A stretch of 64,000 nt of DNA from Isoetes taiwanensis (Eukaryota; Streptophyta; Lycopodiopsida; Isoetales; Isoetaceae). The notes beneath the pieces were generated by a model. It was given only the letters and a program-made list of their open reading frames with translations. It had not been told where the DNA came from and ran no database searches. This document shows, one piece after another, positions 43,680 to 58,281 of this stretch; the first letter of the stretch is position 1; every line of letters starts with the position of its first letter. Where the stretch lies: contig JAJEKV010000085.1 of the NCBI GenBank assembly GCA_021234155.1, forward strand, positions 248,001 through 312,000. Direction: 5' to 3'. Position numbers and translations under genes: made by a program.

Positions 43680-45640
43680 ATAGCTACCATTCTGGAGAAC
43701 CACCCAAAGAACTACATTCTATAACAAAGCTAGCAGTAACATCATTGTTAGCATGATTTATGTAACGCCCGCATGCATGCTCAAAACGATCGGTCTGTCC
43801 TCAGACCTGCACCTCAACCCCAATATTATTTCTTATGCCAACTTCCTCGTTGGTAAAATTATCAGCATGCGTGGAGATGATGTGCAATCAAACTGCCTTA
43901 TCCTGAACCTTTTCTATCCCAAATTACAAAATAAGTATCAAACTGCTTGTTGGTCCAAGCAGCTACTAACAATACACCAGTCTCAATAATTAAGGTAATT
44001 TATCAACTCCGTTTCTATTGGCAATTCAACTTTGTAATTTTGGCTTTTGTGCCAATGAGAGAGACACTAGACTGGCATATAGTCGTCTATGGAATATTGC
44101 CACTGATAAACTCAGAGGTGGAGACTAAATAACTTGTTGTAACACGAAGTGTATTTGATACACAAGCCTAACTATGTTTTTGCTGATTGATGGGTGAAGT
44201 GATAGACTCGTGAAGCCAATACTATAAATATTAGCCAAGTCCACAAATTCATCGGCATGTATTATAAGATGGAGTGCATTCTGCAGTATCAGTACTGTTA
44301 AAGCCATGTTAACTTGCTTAGTTTCTTCAGATTTGTTGGAAGTTGGAGATCTAGACAGTAAGTATCTGAGACACAAGGTATAAGTGAAATGCTTATAGTA
44401 TGTGGGAATCATTTGATAAACAATACGGCAAAACAATCTCCAAGACTAGAGGATACAGTATAGTTGTCACTAGTATGTCTGGCATATATTCACTTTCCCA
44501 GTGCCACATGCAATGTATTGCCTGGTTGTCTATCTGCATGTCCATAAGTTAATGATCATCATAAGAAGAAAAGGAATACCGGGAATCACCTTCTTCCTTG
44601 TACTTGACCTTTTTCATGCCTCGTCATGGGACCATTTGAAGTTTATTGAAGATCCTATAGTTACGCATGAATGTAACTATGTTTATTATTGCTTTCATTT
44701 AATACAAATTGTAGTTTTCATGTCATGATAACAGGCCACATCTATCTAGTAAAAAGGGAATTCTTAGGATGGGTCCTATGAGACAAACAAGTTAGCTGAA
44801 GTGAAGTGGTTGTTCTCATTGAACTTTTGTAAAATCTTTTAGAAGAATTTGAAAGCTCGAAAATTAAACATGCTCCAAAACTAGACAATTTTTGAGGGCA
44901 TGAGAAAAAGAGCATCAGATCAAAGATTATTTCTACCACTTGGTATCTGCACAGTGAGAAAACTGGCGACCACTTCTCATCGGGATGAAAACCCTGCCCT
45001 TTCGGGTTTTCGAGGAACACTGTAAGGAGAGAAATGATCGTCAACACTCTTGAATAATGATGCTAGCTTATGTCAGTTGAGAAGTGAACTAAAACATGAT
45101 GGCGTCAACACCTAAGAGACCTTCAATAAAAGACTTGCAGTGGAAACTCGAAAAAGGAGAATGACCCGTTAGAAAGTTAGGCGCTTCAAGCAAGAGCACG
45201 TATCAAATTGCAAAAATATAAAGAATATAACATAATAGCACTTGGAGGCTCCAAAGCCACCCCAAGGATGAAACAACAGTCGACCAATCGAGAACCATCC
45301 ACGAAAAAAATCCGTCGTGGGGAAAGCATCCGATTAGTGCTACTTCGGAGGCTACAGACGCCGAGAAAACATGAAAAAGAATTACTATCCTTGAGGCTAT
45401 AGTACCATGCTGAAAAAGAGGAAAAATGAATAAGAAATATTGTCACGGAGGCCATAGCACCACACCGAGAAAAACAAACCATGAAGCAAAAACTAAAGGC
45501 CATAGAGCCACAACATAGATGGAACAAGAGGGAGAGGCAGGCGGGAAACTTGTGAAGCCAAAGAAGAGCAAAAGGGCAATAGGCACTCAAAAGAACGTTG
45601 ATGACTAGAAATAAGACAAGAGGCGGAATAAATATACAAT
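43680..45640. other. No recognisable gene; degenerate minisatellite inside
   Basis: Between about 45237 and 45530 a loosely repeated motif 'gaggcyatagyaccacaccgagaaaa' occurs five times at 45-60 bp spacing, which explains the long minus-strand open frame there (45186-45590). No domain is recognised in any frame. Confidence 0.45.
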
Positions 45641-45642
45641 TT

Positions 45643-46590
45643 AAAAAAATAGCAATAGTTGGGAGGAGGAAGCTAGAAAGGCGGCAGCGGCGGCCGCCAT
45701 AGTTGACCAGTCAAGCCTTGCCGAGAGCAATCTTTTGAGAGACGGATTAGGGGCTGGAGGAGTAGTGTGCTGCGGAGTTGGGCTTCAAGGATATTTTCTA
45801 CTCTGCTAGCACACGGAGGGCTACCATTAGTCTGGCCAAAATTTTCAGCCTTCACAAGAATTCGTTCTGTGGCTTTCTACTTCTGGTAGACCAGTAAGTA
45901 TTTTTTCTATTACATCATGTATCTTGCCTCTCATTACATTCCTGGCTTCTGTTTTCTATCATGCTCCTCCGCTTTACCCCTTTCGATTTAATGTTTTATA
46001 TCTTGCAAATCCATCCTTTTTTTTCCCCTGTGAAAACTGGTCATTATCATGCACACATAAATCCCACCTTGGCACCAGGGCCCCAAGCTTATTTGCTTGC
46101 TTCATTGTCCAGGAACAAGCTTGTAGCTATTGCATCAATTCGCACGGGGTCCCACAGGCTACGGATTGAGACATGTAGATGGGAGCGGCCGCAATTGCCG
46201 CGAGAAGCGAGACTATGTACCTGTTGCCAGTTACAGGTTATTGAAGATGAAAGCCATACTCTTCTAAGTTGCCCTGCTTTTGAGATAGTCCGGAATCATT
46301 TTTTAACCTTAGCATTCCATTCCACGCTTCCACAACTTCTCAGAGCACCATCTGTGCATGACTTGGCATTATACATACTTGAGGTTCTAGATAAACGTCT
46401 GCAATTACTGAGCCCTCAGTAGTCATTATCTCTGCTTGTCTAGTATCATCATTACTGCAAAGATTTTTCCCTTGAAAACCGGGGTTTTTTAATCCTAGTA
46501 GTAATGACTGTACTAGCCCATTGTATGGGTCCCATGACCTATTGGTCTCCGTGGACGTTAAAAAAACTATTCTATTCTATTCTATTCTTC
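45643..46590 (+). mobile_element. LINE 3' fragment with (CTATT)n tail
   Basis: Coding scraps near 46050-46420 match the C-terminal end of the LINE at 48970-50190 ('INPTLxxGPQ', 'VIEDESHTLLSCPAF') with a Cys-rich 'LCTCCQLQVIEDESHTLLSC' module. The 3' UTR has 'gatttttcccttgaaaaccggggttttttaa' wording also seen at 50262-50294, and it ends 'GGACGTTAAAA' (46553-46563) plus four CTATT units (46567-46587). GC-rich sequence at 45670-45710 may be its 5' leader, but this is not established. Confidence 0.65.
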
Positions 46591-46599
46591 GTATCTTTT

Positions 46600-48261
46600 C
46601 CATACTTCTTATTTCTTTGTTTATATATGCTGTTCCTCGGTCCTGCCTGCTTCTTCTTCTCGACTCTGTATTTTGCCCTTCCATTTTCCCTTTCTTTTTG
46701 TTTCCATTCACTTTCTTTTGGCCACATAACTAAGGGGCTTATGGTCACATAACTAAGAGGCTTCTGTGTTGCTGGCTAGCCCCCAAATACTGGCTTCCCG
46801 CATTTTTTTAGTCTTTCCTTTTATCAAAAGCATATCAAGGCTATACTCATTGGAAAGATCTCGCCATGGGCTATCCAACGCAACAAACGGCGTGCAATTT
46901 GGACATCACAATCACAAGTTATAGCCAAAAAACGATTGTATTTGAGTTAAAAAGTGCAATTATTACAGTACTATTTATTGCAAAAGTGCCACGTAATACT
47001 GATTTTCATTTTGAATTCCTCTCTTTCATCGGCTTGAAGGTACTATGACGTGGATATTAAAACTTAAAGATAAGGGCCATTTTGAGACCCCAAATCCGCC
47101 CTAATGCTAGACTATTTGTAGCCCTCATTAGCTGGTCCGTCTATGCTCATTCTAAGGTATCTAGTTTGGTTCCATGGAGGCGATTAACTTCTATAGATAC
47201 ACTGTCCTATCTTTATAATCAAGATGGGCTTCTGTGGTTAAAGGGAAGGATATTCAGGAAAGAATGTGATTACTATTTATAGTACTCTATGGAGCAAGAA
47301 GATGGTGTGGATTAATCCTTAGTACATTGAGGCAGATATATCTTCAGGTGGGGAGCTTTATGGTTCTGTCTACAGTGGAACTGGGTACTTCCCTTGTAGT
47401 AATGTTTCATGGAAGAAGAAAATCGTAGTCCCCTTCAAAGTACTCGTTCATTCACTTCAACCAATTTGCTTGCTCCTCATTGATTACAGATGTGGGAAGT
47501 TTATCTCAGAATTTACTAGAACAGAAATGGTAGCTTGAAGGATTTCAGTTTGGTCGTGATTCCAGGCAAGACTTGCAGTAGTCAGATGCACAAGGGCTTG
47601 ATGTTGGCGTTTGGGTCTAGAGGCAGTCATGTTATGCATTGCAAGGTCTGATAGCCCCAAGGTTTTTTAAAAATAGGGACCTCCAACCTCGCGCGGTTGG
47701 AAACAAGGTCTTGAAATGACGAGATCTATGGTCTAGTAGATTGAACGATTGGGTACCGGGGATTGCCTTTTTGGAAGAGGAACGTCATCGGACTTTTGCA
47801 CCGGTATCTAGCAGTGGATCATTGCTTCTCCATGGTTGTATTGTGGTTTGGATGACATTCAAGGCATGTGCTTGACACTTTCTATCTTTTTTTTTTTTTT
47901 TGAAGGCAATTACATGAGTGCTATGAGAAGTAGTAGTCTGCCTCCAATCTTAGGCCAATATTATTTGAAGGCAATTACATGAGTGCTATGAGAAGTAGTA
48001 GTCTGCCTCCAATAGTACCATCATGTAGGAGAAGATATTGAGGAAGCTGTTGCTAGTACCTACCTTGTAGTGAAGAGGGCAGCTAACTCTTATAGTTACC
48101 CTTCATGAAGGGAAGATGTTGAGAAGGCTATTGCATCGTATTTACTTCTTGTAAATGTCATTAAAGTCTGAGCAGTTAAGCATGGGAAGTGCTTTTCTGT
48201 CTTGGGCATGACTGTATGTAAATTTTTTCATCAATAGAAAATACAGACTCTTACCTTCAAA

Positions 48262-48292
<31 letters not shown>

Positions 48293-48960
48293 ATATACAA
48301 TTTGAAGGACGTTCCCATCCAAGGAATGTTCTATTGACAGCAATAGAACTGTGGCACTCTTTAAACTTCAAAGCAACAGGTTGTAGAGAAAAGTAATTGA
48401 ACTATTTGTTCACATCAGATCTAAGACAATAGAAGTAAGGCTCTACTGCTTATGTTTGTGTAGCAATTGGATGGCGTAAGCTGTAGAAGAAAGTTGCTTA
48501 TGTGGTCAACACCTCATTGGGGTTTTTATTTACTTCATGCACTCTGAACTAAGATATTGCTTGTTTGAGGCATGCCTTTTGGCATTATGCGAATGATCAG
48601 TTCACATGCAGGTATAGATTTATTTTTTATCCTGGAGTTGACCAACATATTATGCTTTTTTATATAATATGATAGGGATAATTAGAGAACATTACATGGG
48701 CTAAGGGGTTCGGTGACTCAATGTAAAGAGCAGAGAAATAATATATTTTCTGATTGTTTTTCTGTGGATTTCTCTGTTGCAACTTGTGCTATTTCTTCTG
48801 CGACTTGTCACCATCATAGCTATGGCTCCATAACCAAGCAAATGGATTGTGAGAAGCAAGCAACAGCCTAAAAAGATTTCCTGGTTTTGACAAGAGATTG
48901 TGGCCCTAGTTCTGACTTAAAGTCCTATTTAATATTCCTATTCTTGCATTTCCAACTATT
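46600..48960. other. No recognisable gene; local repeats and (AAAT)n
   Basis: A 48-bp unit 'tgaaggcaattacatgagtg...tctgcctccaat' occurs at 47903 and 47966. A (AAAT)n tract at 48262-48294 follows 'tcttaccttc' and may be the tail of another retroposon. Short ORFs (for example 47082-47282) have no known family. Confidence 0.45.
48262..48294 (+). repeat. (AAAT)n microsatellite
   Basis: About eight AAAT units, followed by 'atacaatttgaagg'. It may be a retroposon tail, because the preceding 'caatagaaaatacagactcttacc' has the look of a retroposon 3' end. Confidence 0.85.
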
Positions 48961-48969
48961 GTTTCTGCA

Positions 48970-51135
48970 CCAGATCATCATGCAGTTAATATATGCTGAT
49001 GATATAGACCTCCTAGCTTACACACCAGCAGACATGCAACGCCATCTCGATGCCCTGGACATATTCTGCCAAGTGACTGAGATGCGCGTCAACCTGGCCA
49101 AGACTAAGGTGGTTCTCATATCGTCTTCACGTCAGCCGAGGATCTCCTCCTCCAGTTACTGAGGGTAGAATGTGGAAGTAGCACCCACATACAAATATTT
49201 GGGAGTGGAGTTTCCTTCTATGCACTGGGACACATCCATACGACTACGAGTGACGGCGGGCTGGAAGGCATTATATGCAATGCAAAACAATAGTCATAGA
49301 GCAGAGTTATATGATTGGGCCCACAGTCATACCTGTTCAAGGTCTTAATAGAGCCTGTCCTTTTATACAGGGTTGAAGTATGGGATCCAGTAGTATCCCT
49401 CGCTACCTAGAATGACTTGGAGCAGGTGCAGAAAGCCTTCTTGATACGAGCACTAGGGGTGAAGTCCACAGTCCCATATCAAATTCTGCTGCAGGAGATG
49501 GGATTCTTGCCACTTCAGAGGGCGGCCCTTGATCGCCACATTGTCTATTTTGAGAAGGTGGTCAATATGGACGATGCTCGTCTCTCTAACCTAGCTTATA
49601 TCATGGCAATGGGGCCACAGCACCTCAAGGCCTGTTGGAGGGAAAAGAGAGCTCAATGGTTGGCTAGATGGATTGTGCAGGAGCACAGGTGCATACATGT
49701 GTAAACAGAGGCAGATCGCCATAGCTTGAGGCAATATCTTGACGCTTGTTTCCTCAGCAAGCTTTGGGATGCCAGTGCCCTTGAACAGGTCAAGACAGCA
49801 CACTACCAGCACCACATAAATCCCACATTGGAACGAGGCCCGCAATGCTACCTGCGTACCCATTGCCTATGAAAAGGTGCAGACTCATTGCCTCCATTCG
49901 CACAGCGACACACCAGTTTCGAATTGAGACGGGCAGATAGATTGATGACCCACGCTAGGACAGGCTTTGTCAATGCTGCAAAATGGGAGTCATTGAGGAT
50001 GAATCTCATACCCTTCAAAGCTGCTCAGCATATGATCAAATCCGGACGCACTATGCTGAGTTGGTCAGGCCTGGCCAACCACTACATGTGACATTGAGTA
50101 CGGCTTCCGTACGAGTGCTGGGATCATATCTTCAGGAGGTCATGGATATGCAAGATCAACTATGTCATCAGGCACACACTTGACATGTGTATATACATTT
50201 ATTTCATGATGATGTATACTTGTACAGTTTGACAACATTCTTATTACTGCCACGATTTTTCCCTCGAAAACCCTTTGGGGTGGGGGTTTTTTAACGGGAA
50301 AACTACCAAAGTACCCCTATAAGTTTATGTAATTACCAAAATGTCCTTATGAGTTTCAAAATTAGCAAAGTGCTCCTGGCTCAAATAAATACACTGTATA
50401 AAATAAACATACAAATAAATAACCAATTTGCCCCTACACACCAAACTTAATTACCAAAATACCCCCTACATACTAAACTTAATTACCAAAATGCCCTTAC
50501 ATACTTATCCTATTAATCTATTTTGACAAAATGCTTCAAGAATAGAAGTTTAAATTCAACAAAGAGATTACAGAAGTCACAATCATTATTGAATTGGAGC
50601 TCTACAACTACATGCATTGTGTCTCTTCCATTACACTTTCCATAAAGCTATTCCTCTTCTTTACATCTTCTTCTCCTGTGCACATGCGTTTAGATTTTGG
50701 ATGTCTAAGAGGTCCGCATATGGCTGGTGGTGACATGCTTCCAATAGCATTACCATGTGACCATATTGTAAGTGTCACAACAACACTGTGTAGGGGTATT
50801 ATAGTAATTAAGTTTGATGTATATGGCATTTTGGTAATTAAATTTGGTGTAGATTGATCAGAATTAGTATGTAATGGCATTTTGGTATTTAAGTTTAATG
50901 TGTAGGGGTATTTTGGTAATTAAGTTTGGTGTGTAGGGGCAAATTGGTAATTTATTTGTACATTTATTTGAGTCAAGGACATTTTAGTAATTTTGAAACT
51001 AATAAGGGCATTTTGATAATTACATAAACTCATAGGGGTACTTTGGTAGTCCCCCGACGATAATAAGTTTGTTTAGCGCTCATACGGATCCCATAGGCCG
51101 ATTGGTCTTAGTGGACGATAAAAATCATTCATTCT
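48970..51135 (+). mobile_element. LINE, 5' truncated, split by a foldback element
   Basis: It begins inside RT at 'QLIYADDIDLLAY' (48980-49020) with both catalytic Asp residues. 'KYLGVEF' (about 49195) and 'LIRALGVKSTVPYQILLQEMGF' (49438-49505) are thumb-region blocks. The C-terminal Cys-rich module is at about 49970-50040 ('GVIEDESHTL'). The 3' UTR starts near 50190, is interrupted at 50296-51055, and ends 'GGACGATAAAAA' (51113-51124) followed by CATT-type repeats. Stops are frequent; the copy is dead. It belongs to the same family as 42890-43662, 45643-46590, 57735-57840 and 27895-27993. Confidence 0.8.
50296..51055. mobile_element. Foldback element (about 760 bp) in LINE 3' UTR
   Basis: The left arm (about 50296-50515) and right arm (about 50780-51055) are inverted repeats built of 25-35 bp words such as 'aattaccaaaatgccc' and 'cctacacaccaaacttaatt'. 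Ends read GGGAAAACTACCAAAGTACC and, from the right, GGGGGACTACCAAAGTACC. A 3-bp ACG on both sides may be the target duplication. The LINE 3' UTR continues on both sides. The 260-bp middle shows no known gene. Confidence 0.75.
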
Positions 51136-51139
51136 TTCT

Positions 51140-51925
51140 TTTTTTCTTTAAACTCATTTCATTAGACATTTCATTGCACATCACATTCGCATAGCAAATT
51201 ATCAGATTAATCTAGGTCTGAAACTCAGTGAAAATTCTTTCCTGGATCTTTTACATTGTTTTAACCTGTAGGCAAGTAGTTGCACGACTAAAGCAGGCCG
51301 TAATGTTGTATCTATATAGTACATGAATATAGATGGTTAAATACAGATGGTGGAATGGCCATTTAAGGTTGGCTATAAAAGAAGAGGTAGACGAACACAA
51401 TATCCAGCTCCAAAATCTGCGCCTGCAGATCTCTGTTTATGTTCCTAGTTCCAATTTCCAGTACTTGTTCATCCACATCTCAGTTATGCTATTCTTTATG
51501 ACTATAGATTGCCCTTCACTTTCCTTTTCATCTCATTAGTGGCTATTCAACGGGCAGAAAATCAGTTCAGTTGCATAAAGTCTGTTTCTGTTTCAGCCCC
51601 AGCTCCCCTAATGCAACTATGTTCATTCATCAAATATCAACCTTGAATGGTCAAACTTTCCATTTAACAGACATAGTATTCGAACAGCAAACTTACTCAA
51701 ATTTATCCAGAAATGTCATGGAAAACTACATTCAATAAGATCATATACCCACTACTAAACCTAAAAAGGAATTCCTACTCAAACATGAGCAAGCCAAATA
51801 TATATTGTATAACGACCATAAATGATATACAATTTCCGTCCCGCACTATCAAATGCTTTCCATGTACATGCTAAGCCTGCTGCTGCTTTCAACTCTAAAA
51901 TTGCATGAGATGAACGTGACATTCT
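51140..51925. other. No recognisable gene
   Basis: Non-coding; the right part is the 3' UTR side of the minus-strand TPR gene. No repeat seen. Confidence 0.45.
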
Positions 51926-51931
51926 GCTTTT

Positions 51932-54312
51932 CTATGACTTCGAATTAGAATTTTGCTTGGCACTGACTTTACTTGCTTCTGATACCTCTCGGAGCCTTCG
52001 AGCCTCAAATTTTGCTTTCTCCATTAACTCGTCAAGGTAACTCCTGTTGGGGAAGTTTTTTGGACATAGTTTAGTGTACTTCTTAAAATTCTTTTCTGCT
52101 TCATCGGTTCTCCCCAAAATACTGTACACAAGACCCTGCAAAACATAAGGCACTTACTTTTACAAATTGCAAGCACAGATTTATTAGATCATTAAAGATC
52201 TTCGTGCACAGGTGCTTCAGGTATAACCATATATAAGAACTGATATAAAGCACCCATGCAGTGAGGAAAAAGAAATGAGCCTAGCTCCATATATAAATAT
52301 ATATGCGTTCCATTATGTCAGCGAGCAGCAACTCTTACCTGGCAAAGATAGGGACGGAAATTGTTGGGATCATCCTTGCTTAGTTCTTGATATTGTTTTA
52401 AAGCTGCTAGCATGTTCCCCTGATCCACGAAAACTTAGTTGCAAATTACATCATATTTCAAACCAACACTTTCTGTCCCATTATAGCAAATGGTTGCTAG
52501 GCCAATTCAACTTAATAACCTGTGGCACTTGCAACTGCAATGTTTGTTCGATTCCATGTTTACATTAAAGTAGAATTGTACTTGCTGTATATAGAACTTC
52601 TAATTGTAGAGTGCAAGAATAAAGATGATCAACGTATTAAGAAAATAAATCCACAAGCTTGCAAGCCCTTATGAAAGACACTAGCTTAGTGGAGATAAAC
52701 ATGTAAAAGCAAGCTGTTAAATCTAAGCTAGAGAATAGAACTGTAGACAACAAAATACTGTACTCCGACAGATAGAAAATCAACCATGGCCATGTCAAAG
52801 GCTCCCAACCCATTTCCCTCCCTTTATTTCTGACACCTGCCTTTGGAAAGCATGAAATGCAGGCATGAAATTAATAAATCAGAGTGAAGATTACCGAGAA
52901 TAAGTTACCCTATTTTAGTGAGAACTTGCTTCTATAAACCACAGTTTGCATATACCCACAATTGGAACCTCTACTGTTTGTACTATCATCAATTCTCTTG
53001 ACTCAAAACAACAAAATATAACATCCAATCATTATTACTGCACTTGCCCTAAACGGTTCCTACAGATTTGTATTACAAAGGCACCACATATACCTGCAGC
53101 GTGTGAATTTGCCCAAGAAGCATCCTCAAATTTCTTGCCTCCTTTATTTTATTCTCACTCATAGCCTTCTTCAATGCTTTTTCTACCATTTGCACAATTT
53201 GTGATGACTCCTCCCCTTCCTTTTCCATCACGATTGCTAATCCCTATAATGAGTCTGCATAAGCTATAAGTCACCATTTAAAATCAAATGACCTATATAT
53301 TCCCAAATTCGTATGAAAAACGTACCTGCAATGCCCTTGCAGATAGAGGTTGGCTTTCAAGAAGATCTAGGAAGCATTTCCTTGCATTATTCATGTCTCC
53401 AATATAATCATACGCCTGTGCCCTGAGATATTTCAGCTCTGACTGATCAGGCAGCAACACAATTAGCCTGTCTAGGACTGCAATTGCAGCCTTCATTTTG
53501 CCATTTTCCATATAATCGTGAAGTAGAGTCTGTAGTCCTTTAACATCGTTCCAACAGTTCTCCAAAGCATCATCAGCAATATAGTCACTTTTATCATCCA
53601 CAGAAGCAAGTTCTTCCACAACAGGCTCTTCCTCCTCCACAGATATCGCATTCTGGAGAGGCTCTTCAGCTGGTGCCACTGCTTGGGTATCCACTGTGAC
53701 TGTCGATTCCAAAGTTTCTGCCATCACTTCAATTTGTTCTATATCCCCCATGATTTCACTTTTTGTCTCTTCTATCACTGATGAAGAAGCGGTGCTTATG
53801 TTTTCTGCCAAGGCAGGCCTTCGGGATGTTAATCCAATCAAGGCAAGGAAGAACGAACTACACAGAAAGAGCCAGACCAGTTTTCCCAAAATATTTTCGT
53901 TTGTTATAACTTTACTTGTCTTCTTATTCGCGATGGCCTCAGAGATGCGCATCCAAAACTCTAGGTTATGATCCAATACTGATATTCGTTGAACAAACCA
54001 TCCTAAACAATTTCCGTTACATGCAAAAACATTTCTGCCGCTAACTAAACTGCATGCAAAATTATGATCCTCCGGCAGCAAACCCAGATGAATAGTCTCA
54101 TTGGATCTTGCTTTAGGAATAAGATTTGACCTGGGAAAGACTTGAGACATTTGTTGTGACTTGGAAAAGCCGATGCCATGTCTGGTAGCTCCTGAGCTGG
54201 GTTGGAACTGAAGGTGTCGCCGGAACAAAGAATTAGCCAAGCTTAAGCTTGTGGGCAAAGCCATAGCTGCAAAATTTGTGTGAATGACTGAGCACTCCAT
54301 GGCTGTCCGCAA
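51932..54312 (-). CDS. Plastid TPR membrane protein, SLOW GREEN 1-like
   Basis: Four exons with GT..AG borders, all in phase 0: 54312-53326, 53243-53094, 52419-52339 and 52135-51932 (473 codons). Residues 1 to about 70 resemble a chloroplast transit peptide (Ser/Arg/Thr-rich). A membrane segment lies near residues 143-161 ('LVWLFLCSSFFLALIGL'). An acidic Glu/Val/Ser linker (172-245) follows. From residue 265 come TPR helices ('AAIAVLDRLIVLLPDQSELK', 'NARKCFLDLLESQPLSARAL'), ending in exons 3-4 with 'PYLCQGLVYSILGRTDEAEK'. That wording and layout match the SLOW GREEN 1 family, needed for chloroplast development. ATG at 54312 or 54300 are both possible. It diverges from the RlmN gene 317 bp away. 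Confidence 0.85.
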
Positions 54313-54628
54313 AAAAAATATAAGAGAGATCAGAGATAAGAAACAAATATGTCAAGGGTGGAAGGATTCATCGGTTATGGAATGAATAGCCCAGTGTGGG
54401 CAATAGAAAACGAAGAGGATATTGAGGGAAGCTAACTAGGGTTTTAGGGATCGTTTGGTTGTCCATATCAGCAGCATAGGAAAATTGTCCACGTACTCCT
54501 GGGTTTGTTGGAATATGCTAGAATATATTTCAGGAAACAAGTTTAGTAGCCCTTTTAAACTAGAAAATATTTTCCGTGATCATCGTAAACCCCGAAGATA
54601 GGTTTTGGAGAATGCTGCCGTAATATCC
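54313..54628. promoter_or_regulatory. Shared divergent promoter region
   Basis: 316 bp separate the start codons of two oppositely transcribed plastid-protein genes, so both 5' UTRs and promoters must overlap here. CTAGGGTTTTAGGG at 54437-54450 resembles a telo-box (AAACCCTA), an element common upstream of plant translation-related genes. No clear TATA box was seen. Confidence 0.6.
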
Positions 54629-57001
<2,373 letters not shown>

Positions 57002-57004
57002 CGT

Positions 57005-57730
57005 TAATGATATGCCACTGCTGGCCTTCAAGGAATTTAACCCAAATTGTTAACACTATGTTTTGGGTTGGATTTGTCTCTTCAGAAAGAATTCATAGGA
57101 ATGAAGAAACAATGCTGCAAAACACCATTTTATTAGAGATACCCTGCACTTTGTGTTCTGATAGAACCCACCCTTAGCCATTAGTATCTAACGTGCAACT
57201 AGGGGGTATAAATCATAAATTAAACTCATTATTATCCTTCGATCACAATGTCCTTTGTTTCTAATGAGGCCAATGAGTCCAGTGGTGTTAGTATCTTGCC
57301 AGATATTTGGTGGAAGTCAAGTATGATGGCCCATCAACATATTTTGGCTGAAGACATTCTCATAGATTCAATAATGTCACGACTCTGTTGGCCATTTTAC
57401 AGTGAAGTTGGATATGTGCTGCTTGCTCTCAATGTAAGAATTAATCACTAGTGTCAAATTTGATCTAGAAAAATCAATTACTGGTCTTTTAGGCTGTTTT
57501 GAACAATCAGCAAGCAGTCTCCAACTTCCTATCCAAACCATTACTTCACTTTTGGAAGTATGTTGCCTTCCTCGAAGCAATTTGCATCACTATACGATGG
57601 AAGCAAACTTGGGTAAAAAGGGAGTGTGAAAAACTTTCAAGCACTACTTTACCCATTTTTTCAAATGGAACCAGCATCTTTTGATGTGAAATTACGGTTC
57701 CTGATTCCATATACATAAAAATAGGGTGTC
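57005..57730. other. 3' flank of RlmN gene, no gene seen
   Basis: Open stretches at 57248-57451 and 57499-57684 have no recognised family and no splice logic joining them. Confidence 0.4.
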
Positions 57731-57734
57731 AAGC

Positions 57735-57840
57735 TTCCTCCCCTATCTGCCTATCTCTGCTTGTCATGTGTCATAGGTTTTTTTTAGGAGTCCCATAAGC
57801 TACTGTTCCCGTGGACGTTAAAATTCCATCATCATTCTTA
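57735..57840 (+). mobile_element. LINE 3'-end fragment
   Basis: 'gagtcccataagctactgttcccgtGGACGTTAAAA' (to 57823) is the terminus shared with the copies at 43641, 46563 and 51124. It is followed by a short, impure 'ccatcatcatt' tail. Confidence 0.6.
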
Positions 57841-57844
57841 ATTT

Positions 57845-58280
57845 GATTTTGGAGGAATGTTTGGTAACATTTTTTCAAGTTTGTAATGTTGCAGTTGAGT
57901 TCAAATTTCATGATTAAACAAAAATCAATAAATTCATTATACAAATCAAGAAATTAAATATCTAGCATAATAACAAGGGTTCTAGGGGGGTTTGATATTG
58001 ATGCATAAATCACCATTCCTTTTTTTTTTTATTTATAAATCACCATTCTTGAGACCATAGACCATACATTTAAAACAATTAAATGGGTTGTTATTAAGAA
58101 ACAAAAAATATAGATTCAATTGAAAAAATAAGCATGTTATCTCGTTGGTTGCAGTGGTGAAATCATTCTTATTAGGTTATTGAATAATTTTGGTAGAGTC
58201 TCCCATTTTTTTTCCTTTTTAGCACTTTTGCACAAACGCCCATCCAGGGCCTCGAGCACTCAGAGGCTATCCAGATTGCA
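57845..58280. other. No recognisable gene
   Basis: AT-rich non-coding DNA; 'aaatcaccattc' occurs twice around a T-run (58005-58050). Confidence 0.45.
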
Positions 58281-58281
58281 G

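Noticed and set aside
45186-45590. 134-codon Cys/Ser/Phe-rich minus-strand ORF
   Set aside because: Lies on a degenerate minisatellite; no homology recognised.
47082-47282. 66-codon plus-strand ORF
   Set aside because: No domain, no neighbours of the same frame, region otherwise repetitive.
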